Origin: Streptomyces graminofaciens
GTDB lineage: Bacteria; Actinomycetota; Actinomycetes; Streptomycetales; Streptomycetaceae
Direction: 5' to 3'
Assembly (NCBI RefSeq): GCF_030294945.1
Contig: NZ_AP018448.1
Coordinates: 310,001 to 374,000, forward strand
DNA length: 64,000 nt
Shown here: positions 57,927 through 64,000 of the stretch, one piece after another
Position numbering within the stretch: position 1 is the stretch's first letter
Layout: each line of letters starts with the position of its first letter
Notes under the pieces: model-generated
The model's input: the letters and a program-made list of their open reading frames with translations, nothing else
What the model was told of the DNA's origin: nothing
Databases searched by the model: none
Made by a program: the position numbers and the translations under genes

Positions 57927-58891
57927 GCAGACCGGCCCGATGGGCCACCGCGTGTTGACCGGTTTGGTCCGACCACATCGAGCGCATGGCTCTCCTGGAC
58001 GATTACGCCGGTAGCAGTTGCCGCAGACCGGCTGGCCTGCGCATCGCGGCTGGTGCAGGGGCGGACCCGGCTGCAGATCGAGCAGGTCACCTCGGGGCCG
58101 CGGTAGCAGCCGTCGCAGAGGTCGGGTTGACCGTCACGTGCATTGCGGGCGATGCGCTTGAGCTGACCGCACCGTCCGCAGGGACGCCGTGGTCGGCGGT
58201 GGCGGTTGTAGCAGAGGTGGCAGAGTGCCCCGTCGTCGTCAACGAGGGCAGCTGCTGCGGTCTTTCCGCAGCTCACGCACGTGTGCATCGGGCGTTTCCA
58301 GCAGCCCCTGCAGAGGGCTCGGCCGTCCTCGCGGCGGACGGCCGGAGCTCGGGACTGGCCGCATTCGGCGCACTCCTCGAAGATCTCCGTGTCCGAGTGG
58401 TAGCGGGTGTGGCAGATGCGCCCCTCGGGTCGGCGGGCCGCGATGCGTACGTTCTCGCGTCCGCAGCGGGCGCATGTCGCCTGCCGGCTCCGGGCGTCGC
58501 AGGTGCCGCAGAGCCGTCCTTCGGGACGGAGTTGGCGCAGGTCGCTTCGTATCTTTCCGCAGTGTGCGCAACCGGGGCGGACCACGGGGTGCCCTGCGTC
58601 GTGCAGGACTTCGGCGAGCCGCAGCAGAACCGGTGGGCAGAGCGAACTGCCCGACGTCAGCGCGTCAGGCTGGGCAGCGAGGTGTCCGGCCAGTTCCTCC
58701 AGGAACTTCGCCGCCCCCCGCACGGGGATCGGGACCGCGGTCACCAGCGCGGCCTCGGCCTCCTGGGCGCCGAGCGACGGCAGCACCAACGTGAGCTGGC
58801 CGACGGCGGCGGACGTCGCGGCCTCCATGCGGGCGACCTGCGCCGCAAGGCGGGCGACGATCGACAGGGCGGTCGGGGACGGCGCGGTCAC
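57923..58891 (-). CDS. Zinc-knuckle array protein, N-terminal part of the split recombinase
   Basis: 322 aa from GTG 58891. An Ala-rich helical leader (SIVARLAAQVARMEAATSAA) is followed from about residue 100 by about ten consecutive Cys pairs: CAHCGK, CGTCDA, CARCGR, CAECGQ, CRGCWK, CVSCGK, CHLCYN, CGRCGQ, CDGCYR, CSICSR. One knuckle (CHTRYH) has lost a Cys. About 40 residues before the stop the frame differs from the natural continuation (VCGNCYRR in the next frame), so a frameshift lies near 58045. Knuckle arrays in front of recombinases probably bind DNA ends. GTG overlaps the XRE stop. Confidence 0.75.
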   Translation of the reverse strand: MTAPSPTALSIVARLAAQVARMEAATSAAVGQLTLVLPSLGAQEAEAALVTAVPIPVRGAAKFLEELAGHLAAQPDALTSGSSLCPPVLLRLAEVLHDAGHPVVRPGCAHCGKIRSDLRQLRPEGRLCGTCDARSRQATCARCGRENVRIAARRPEGRICHTRYHSDTEIFEECAECGQSRAPAVRREDGRALCRGCWKRPMHTCVSCGKTAAAALVDDDGALCHLCYNRHRRPRRPCGRCGQLKRIARNARDGQPDLCDGCYRGPEVTCSICSRVRPCTSRDAQASRSAATATGVIVQESHALDVVGPNRSTRGGPSGRSA

Positions 58892-59214
58892 AGGCCCTCC
58901 GGCCGCCGGATCGAGGTCCGGCGCACGGCCGGAAGCGTGCCGGGCGTCTCTCCGCCGGCGGTCTTGCGTACCTCTTCGTTGACGACCCGGATCTCGATGA
59001 GGTCGTTGGGCTGGCAGTCGAGGATGTCGCACAGAGCCGCGAGAGTGTCCATCGACATCCGCTGCGGCGGCTGCGTGACCAGGCGGAAGACCTGCTCACG
59101 CGAGAGGTTGACGCCCCGCTCGGCCAGCAGCGGCACCAGGTCGGTGGTCTGGAACATCTCCCGGTCGGCCATGAGCTTGCGCAGATTCCAGCGGTAGCCC
59201 ATCTTCTTGATCAC
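58888..59214 (-). CDS. Small XRE-type helix-turn-helix protein of the recombinase cassette
   Basis: 108 aa. HTH_26-like domain: MGYRWNLRKLMADREMFQTT, DLVPLLAERGVNLSREQVFR and LVTQPPQRMSMDTLAALCDI, followed by LDCQPNDLIE and a basic tail. ATG 59214 overlaps the stop of the integrase gene (ATGA), and its own stop overlaps the next gene. Likely a DNA-binding accessory (excisionase-like) or autorepressor for the element. An ATG at 59202 is an alternative start. Confidence 0.85.
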   Translation of the reverse strand: MIKKMGYRWNLRKLMADREMFQTTDLVPLLAERGVNLSREQVFRLVTQPPQRMSMDTLAALCDILDCQPNDLIEIRVVNEEVRKTAGGETPGTLPAVRRTSIRRPEGL

Positions 59215-60334
59215 TTCGGGTCCTCCCAGATGCCGGGGAATCGCTGGCCCAACTTCTTGTGCAGCAGCCGATTGCGGTACTCGTCCGAGACACCCGTATA
59301 AAGGGCCGTCGTGCTGGCATAGCCGTGACCGGCCTGGTCTTGGACGAACCGCTCCGGGTAATCAAATTCGGTCAAATGTGTGATACATGAATGCCTCAGG
59401 CAGTGCAATTCGAGTTCTTCGGGCAGGTCGGCGGCCTGCTTCGCGGCTTCGAAGGCTTCGTTCGCCGCCCGGCGCGACAGGCGCCCGGAGCGTTCGGTGA
59501 CCCAGATCGCCGGGTGCTTTCCCACGTTGAACCGGGGCCGGACCTCGGTCAGGTAGTGGTCGAGGTCCTCGACGATCCAGTCCATCTCGGGGACCGTGAA
59601 GATGGTGCGGCGCTTGGGCGGACTGCCCTTGGACGACTTGCCCCAGCGCACGAACACCGCCCCGTGGCGCTTGTACTGCGGAGCCTTCGGATTGCGCCTC
59701 AGGTCGGCGAGATCGAGGCCGACGTTCTCCCGGCGCCGCATGCCGTAGGCGTAGCAGGTCTTGAGTAGGGCGGAGTCGCGCATCGCGGTCAACGCGCCCT
59801 TGCGGCCGCGCTTTCGGATCTCCTCGACCCGGCCGTCGGCGGCGTCGAACAGGCCTGGATCTCGTCGTAGGTCAGCGGCCTCCGGCTCGGGTCGCCTTCG
59901 TACTCGCTGACGTGGGTGACGGTGTTCCACTCGTGCAGGATCTGGACCGGCACCTGGCCGAAGCGCTCTTGGCAGACGGACATCCAGTCGTAGCGCGGAT
60001 CGGTGATGTACTCGCAGAACAGCCGCAGGTGGTTCAGGTAGTTACGGCCGCTCGACACGGTGAACGTCGGCGTCTTCGTGCGCAGGTGGTCGATGAACGC
60101 CTCGAACTCCGCAGGCTGCCACTGCCACGGGTACTGGTTGGAGAACTCGGCGAACCGGCGGACCAGCGACAGTCGCGGCTTGATGGTCCCCTCCCACTTC
60201 AGGAAGCGGGCCCGCTGCTGTTTGGTCCACCCCTCCAACATGGCCTTGAACACGGCGGGTTCGGGGTCCAGGTAGGAGATCCCGATTACAAGCATCAGGT
60301 GTGCCGCACCCGCCGAATCGGCCGCTTTCGCCAC
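59211..60334 (-). pseudogene. Tyrosine recombinase (integrase), single-base frameshift
   Basis: About 375 codons from GTG 60334 (GGAGG 5 bp before). N-domain: FLKWEGTIKPRLSLVRRFAE, WQWQPAEFEAFIDHLRTKTP, RNYLNHLRLFCEYITDPRYD. Near 59855 the frame changes from PLTYDEIQA to LFDAADGRVEEIRKRGRKGA; one missing C restores it. Catalytic part: Arg in CYAYGMRRRENVGLDLADLR, HCLRHSCITHLTEFDYPERF (HxxR), HGYASTTALYTGVSDEYRNR with His and the nucleophile Tyr. All catalytic residues are present, so the gene was intact recently or the base is a sequencing error. Confidence 0.82.
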
Positions 60335-60344
60335 TCCAACCTCC

Positions 60345-60361
60345 GTTGCGTTAGGTGCAAC
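60345..60361. promoter_or_regulatory. Inverted repeat at the cassette head
   Basis: GTTGC-GTTAGGT-GCAAC, 11 bp upstream of the integrase GTG. It could be an operator for the small HTH protein or a recombinase core/arm site. Confidence 0.5.
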
Positions 60362-60462
60362 ATTGTTGGGATGGCATCGCCGGGGCGCAAGAGGCGCTGG
60401 TAGATGGCGTGCACGGTGCGAGAGGATGACGGAGCAGACGCCTCTCACCTGCCGATTCACGC

Positions 60463-61742
60463 TTACTTGGACCCTGCGGAGTGCTGCATCAGATGCAACT
60501 CCGCCCCGTTCTCGGAGTCGCGTATGCCGGAGAGGTAGGCGATCACGATCCAGCAGGTCACCTGCAGCAGTCGCTCCAGGCGGGCGACGTCGTAGTACGA
60601 GATGCGCTTCACCCATGACCGGTCGTCCAGCTGCCCCTGGGGAGCGTGCGCGAGGGGGCAGTCCGTGTCGACTCCGACGTCCCGGGCGGCGTCCGCGATC
60701 ATCTGCCGTGGCCGGGCCTCGTCCAGGCGGTGTATGGGATAGCCCAGCAGCCGGGCGAGGTAGCTGGTGCTGGGGAAGGGCGCTCCGCGGCGGCCGGAGG
60801 CCAGGCGCGCGGGGGCAGCTGGCAGAGGGTGCTGGCGGCGGCGGAAGTCGTCCAGCAGTGCCGCCAGGGCGGTGGGCAGGTCGGGGCCGGCGGGCGGCCG
60901 GGCATCGATGGCGTCGCGCTCGGCTCCGGCGGCCAGGACGTGGTCGGCGAAGTCGTCGATCCAGCGGATCGCCCAGGTCAGCAGCGGCCCCACGACCTGC
61001 TCATGGATACGGTCGGTGAGATTATCTCCGGCAGGTCGGCGGTGAGCGCGTGCCCATGCCCGCCACAAGGGCCGCCGTAGGGGGTCGTTCGAGGTGGTCG
61101 GGCAGGACGTTGCGGTAGGCCCACAGCATCCGTACTGCTCGGCGGTGGCGTCGGGTCGCCCCGCCGGACAGCCTCCACGTCATGATCTCCCGGTGGTAAT
61201 CGTCCAGGCCCTCACCGTCGATCTCCCGCAGGGTGCGATCTCGGGTGTGGACCCACCACAGGAAGCGCCTGACGCAGGTGTAGTAGGTACGGATGCTGTC
61301 GATCGCCAAGGGCAGTTTCTCCCGGCGGTGTGTCCTGGGCGAGCAGGGTGAGGAACAAGGGCTTGACGATCTCGACCAGTTGGGGCGGCAGGAGGGTGAA
61401 GTCGAGCCGCAGGGTCTTCTGGTCGGCCCGCAGCCATGCCGGCGTCAGCACCCACAAGTCCTCGGCGAACCGGGACGTCTCCTCCAGCGCAACGTCATCG
61501 CGCAGCGGGCGTTTGGTGAGCACCAGAGTGTCACCGGGCACCGCAGGTGTCACTTCCTGCTCGAAGATCCGCCGTTGACCGTACAGACCTCCTGCGGCCT
61601 GCTCGGGGGCCTGATTCCTCCCGCAGGAGGAATGCTCCGCGGCCCCGCCCGAATACGCCGGGGCCGCGCGGGCGAGGGCTGTGGCGGACGTAGCGGCCGG
61701 GTTGGGCGCGCGCCCCCGTTCGCTGCCCGTTGTCGCTGTCAC
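60463..61742 (-). pseudogene. Large site-specific integrase, frameshifted and truncated
   Basis: Frames join as FEQEVTPAVPGDTLVLTKRP and LRLDFTLLPPQLVEIVKPLF; then SIRTYYTCVRRFLWWVHTRD, LRMLW-type AVRMLWAYRNVLPDHLERPP; then DRIHEQVVGPLLTWAIRWID, TSYLARLLGYPIHRLDEARP and LERLLQVTCWIVIAYLSGIR, DSE. This is the N-terminal two thirds of the long Streptomyces integrase family. It has at least two frameshifts (near 61310 and 61060) and ends right after LSGIRDSE, the first catalytic Arg block. The missing end resembles the fragment at 55260-55440. Its GTG 61742 overlaps the LysR stop. Confidence 0.78.
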
Positions 61743-62629
61743 AGTGCGATGGGGCCGAGGTCGGCGGCGGTTTGGGCCAGTGCGCGGATGGTAGGGCTGT
61801 CAGCGGTGGTGCGCCAGGTGAGTGCCCATTCGAGGGTGGGGGCGTCGTGGAGGGGCAGGAAGACGATGCCGGGGGGCCTGTTGTAGCGCGCGGCTATTTC
61901 GCCCAGCGGGTGGACACAGCGTCCAGCAGCGACCAGGGAGAGGATCTCGTGGAAGGTCCGTGCGGCGGGCCCACGTGGGATACGGCGGCCGAGCGGGGTG
62001 CGGGTGGGGACCATGGAGGCGACCCAGTACTCGGGGGCTTCGGGGCCGAGGTCGACGACGTGGTTGTCGGCGAGGTCTTCCAGGGACGCGGTGCCGCGTT
62101 GGGCGAGCGGATGATCTGCGGAGACGGCCAGCACGCGGCCTCCGGTGAGCACGGTGGGGCCGACAGTGAGGTCCGGTTCGGCGACGGGCAGCCACAGCAC
62201 GTGCGCGTCGTGCTCTCCGGTGCGCAGGGCGGTGAACGCGTCGCTGCCGTTGATTTCGCCGAACTGGATGTCGCTGCCGGGGTAGCGGGTGCGGAACGCG
62301 TCGACGAGGGGGCGTAGTTCGTGTCCGGCGTGGCCGAAGACGCCCAGCCGTAGGGTCCGGCCCGCGCCCGGACCGGCTGATTGGGCGCGGGCGAGTCCTG
62401 CGTGGAGGAGGTCGAGGGCCTGCTGGAGGTCTTCACACAGGCGCCTGCCGACAGGGGTCAGGGCCACGCGTCGGCTGGTGCGATCGAACAGGGCCACGCC
62501 GAGGCGTCGTTCTTGTCTGCGGATGGCCTGGCTGACGCGGGCCTGGGACACATGAAGCCGTTCGGCGGTGCGGCCGAAGTGCAGCTCTTCCGCCAGTGTC
62601 AGGAAGATCTCGATGTCGCGCAGCTCCAT
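61739..62629 (-). CDS. LysR-family transcriptional regulator
   Basis: 296 aa from ATG 62629 (GGGAG 8 bp upstream). N-terminal winged helix: MELRDIEIFLTLAEELHFGR, TAERLHVSQARVSQAIRRQE, LGVALFDRTSRRVALTPVGR. The C-terminal periplasmic-binding-like effector domain starts at RTLRLGVFGHAGHELRPLVD. Divergent from the SnoaL-like gene at 62765 with a clear dyad between, the normal LysR arrangement; it probably activates the SnoaL/NmrA pair. Confidence 0.93.
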   Translation of the reverse strand: MELRDIEIFLTLAEELHFGRTAERLHVSQARVSQAIRRQERRLGVALFDRTSRRVALTPVGRRLCEDLQQALDLLHAGLARAQSAGPGAGRTLRLGVFGHAGHELRPLVDAFRTRYPGSDIQFGEINGSDAFTALRTGEHDAHVLWLPVAEPDLTVGPTVLTGGRVLAVSADHPLAQRGTASLEDLADNHVVDLGPEAPEYWVASMVPTRTPLGRRIPRGPAARTFHEILSLVAAGRCVHPLGEIAARYNRPPGIVFLPLHDAPTLEWALTWRTTADSPTIRALAQTAADLGPIAL

Positions 62630-62630
62630 A

Positions 62631-62648
62631 CATAACTCCCACGTTATG
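62631..62648. promoter_or_regulatory. LysR-type operator dyad
   Basis: CATAAC-TCCCAC-GTTATG, perfect 6-bp arms, directly upstream of the LysR start and within the 135-bp divergent gap. Fits an autoregulatory LysR recognition site. Confidence 0.7.
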
Positions 62649-62764
62649 GATAGCTCCACGGACTCTACATTGTTCCACCGCTGACCTGGATCGATGCTGG
62701 ACACATCATCTACCGGGCAGGCGGCAGACGCCTGACCGACGCATCGATAAGGCAGGGAAGCCCG

Positions 62765-63223
62765 ATGAGCGCTATGCAGGCCGTCTTCGATCGCGTCGAG
62801 ATCGAGGCGCTGCGCGCCGAGGTCACCGACGCTGTGATGATGCGCGATTTCGACCGCGTCGCCTCGCTGTTCACGCCCGAGGGCGCCATGCGATGGCCGC
62901 ACATCGACAAGGAGTTCGTCGGCCGCGAGGAGATCCGCGCGGGGATCGAGTGGGGGCAAGGACTGTGGGAGTTCTTCTTTCAGACCGTCCACCCCGGCGT
63001 CATCCGGCTCGACGGCGACACCGCGGTCGGGCGCGTGTACATCCAGGAGTTCGGTCGGATGCACGACGGCACCTCGCACCTGAACTACGCCCTCTATCAC
63101 GACCGCTACCAGCGCATGTCCGACGGCTGGAAGTTCAGCGAACGCGTCTACGAGGTCAAGTACCTCGACTCCACCCCGCTTACGGGCTCACCGCCCCGAC
63201 ACCTGGCGCACAGGCGCGTCTGA
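62765..63223 (+). CDS. SnoaL-like / NTF2-fold protein
   Basis: 152 aa from ATG 62765. NTF2-like cone: IEALRAEVTDAVMMRDFDRV, ASLFTPEGAMRWPHIDKEFV, GREEIRAGIEWGQGLWEFFF, GDTAVGRVYIQEFGRMHDGT, YHDRYQRMSDGWKFSERVYE. The helix-plus-sheet layout and WPHI/GREEIR spacing are those of SnoaL_4 domain proteins, which include cyclases, dehydratases and small-molecule isomerases. Probably co-regulated with the NmrA-like gene that follows by the divergent LysR. Specific reaction unknown. Confidence 0.88.
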   Translation: MSAMQAVFDRVEIEALRAEVTDAVMMRDFDRVASLFTPEGAMRWPHIDKEFVGREEIRAGIEWGQGLWEFFFQTVHPGVIRLDGDTAVGRVYIQEFGRMHDGTSHLNYALYHDRYQRMSDGWKFSERVYEVKYLDSTPLTGSPPRHLAHRRV

Positions 63224-63422
63224 CGACCACCGATGGGCCGACCGGGACGTGCATCGACCACCTGGCCGCGTCGTGTTGCGACCGCCCTTCCCCGAGTCCG
63301 TGGACATCTGTTCTCAAGCACACGACCCACCCGGGCAGCCGGCTCGCCATGACCGACGACCGGCGCATGCCTCCATCCTCCGCATCAACCGAAATCAGCA
63401 TCAATCAAAGGGGAGAACCGTC

Positions 63423-64000
63423 ATGATCCTGATCACTGGAGCCAACGGCGTCGTCGGGCGTCAGGTGATGAACCTGCTGCTGCAGGAGGGCACGGCCATC
63501 ACCGCGGTCACGCGCGGCCCCGGCTCGGCCGCGCTCCCGGACGACGTCCAAGCCGTCAGCGGCGACCTGTTCCGCCCCCAGTGGATCGAGGCGGCGCTAG
63601 AGGGAGTGGAGGCCCTGCAGATCAGCCCGCGCGCCACCGGCCCGGGACTTGGCGAACTCCTGCGGCTCGCCGTCAAACAGGGCGTGCAGCGTGTGGTGCT
63701 GCTGTCGGCCACCACCGTGGAGCATCCCGCAGGGGAAGCCCGCTTCGCCGCGCAGTTCCAGCGCGCCGAGGACCTCGTCAGCAGCTCCGGCCTGGACTGG
63801 ACGGTCCTGCGCCTGGCCGACTTCGCGGCCAATGCACTCGCCTGGGCGCCCCAGATCAGGTCCGGCGACGTGGTGCGCGGCGCGTGCGGCCAAGCCGCCA
63901 CCTCGCCCATCCACGAAACCGACATCGCGGCCGTCGCCGCACGCGCCCTCCGCGGCAGCGTTCCCCCGGGGTCGATCCACACACTGACCGGGCCGCAGTC
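63423..64000 (+). CDS. NmrA/SDR-a5-like NAD(P)H-binding protein, 3' end outside window
   Basis: 192 codons visible, no stop before the window end. Atypical SDR: ILITGANGVVGRQVMNLLLQ (GxxGxxG), ITAVTRGPGSAALPDDVQAV, SGDLFRPQWIEAALEGVEAL, VVLLSATTVEHPAGEARFAA, LDWTVLRLADFAANALAWAP. This subgroup (NmrA, QorB-like) includes redox sensors and quinone reductases. ATG 63423 preceded by GGGGAG. Third gene of the LysR-controlled group. Confidence 0.9.
   Translation, partial: MILITGANGVVGRQVMNLLLQEGTAITAVTRGPGSAALPDDVQAVSGDLFRPQWIEAALEGVEALQISPRATGPGLGELLRLAVKQGVQRVVLLSATTVEHPAGEARFAAQFQRAEDLVSSSGLDWTVLRLADFAANALAWAPQIRSGDVVRGACGQAATSPIHETDIAAVAARALRGSVPPGSIHTLTGPQ

Overview
The window is high-GC actinobacterial DNA, most likely from Streptomyces. 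Coding bias is typical of that genus, GTG starts and ATGA/GTGA stop-start overlaps are frequent, and the gene families are characteristic (SpoIIE-type ATPase, FG-GAP and S1 secreted proteins, AAA-LuxR regulator, many TetR regulators). About twenty broken genes, fragments of three IS families and several tyrosine recombinases suggest an accessory region such as a chromosome arm or large plasmid rather than the conserved core. No tRNA, rRNA or CRISPR was seen.

Layout. 1-7.5 kb: small redox genes paired with TetR regulators (partial SDR, frameshifted MFS pump, F420-type reductase, decayed SDR beside a TetR, aldo/keto reductase divergent from a TetR with visible operators). 7.6-21.5 kb: a single-direction 12-gene catabolic operon on the minus strand. 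In transcription order it encodes a GntR/FCD regulator, P450, SDR, thiolase-like protein, DUF35 protein, enoyl-CoA hydratase, double CaiB, ferredoxin, ferredoxin reductase, two aldehyde dehydrogenases and a second CaiB. Read as a pathway: P450 hydroxylation with its own redox chain, oxidation to an acid, CoA transfer, hydration, then carbon-carbon cleavage by a Cys-less thiolase/DUF35 pair of the retro-aldolase kind. Its upstream edge is marked by an IS1380 fragment and a duplicated scrap of a PTS EIIC gene.

22-30 kb: a secreted orphan prodomain-like protein, a PTS-fructose-type EIIC, an S1 protease with a similar prodomain, a large AAA-LuxR regulator, and an IS4/transaldolase chimeric scar. 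30.6-39.8 kb: a glycoside-use locus with a TetR regulator, a peptide/oligosaccharide-type ABC transporter (DppB, a DppC-DppD fusion, DppF, lipoprotein) and a divergent GH78 alpha-L-rhamnosidase-like enzyme, with three palindromic operators between them. 40-46.8 kb: quinone-oxidoreductase/MerR, decayed IclR and esterase, TetR/SDR with matching operators and a long terminator hairpin, and a luciferase-like oxidoreductase.

46.9-52.8 kb: a graveyard of fused fragments (FAD monooxygenase/GH13 chimera, F420 reductase scrap, SDR scrap, HD-domain gene, sugar ABC permeases, IS110) with a 9-bp minisatellite and a few intact genes (winged-helix protein, PadR). 52.8-54.9 kb: two secreted proteins (ricin-like lectin, FG-GAP). 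55.2-61.7 kb: a tyrosine-recombinase cassette (integrase, small HTH, zinc-knuckle protein, recombinase, hypothetical passenger), flanked by pieces of a different large integrase. 61.7-64 kb: LysR divergent from a SnoaL-like protein and an NmrA-like reductase cut by the window end.
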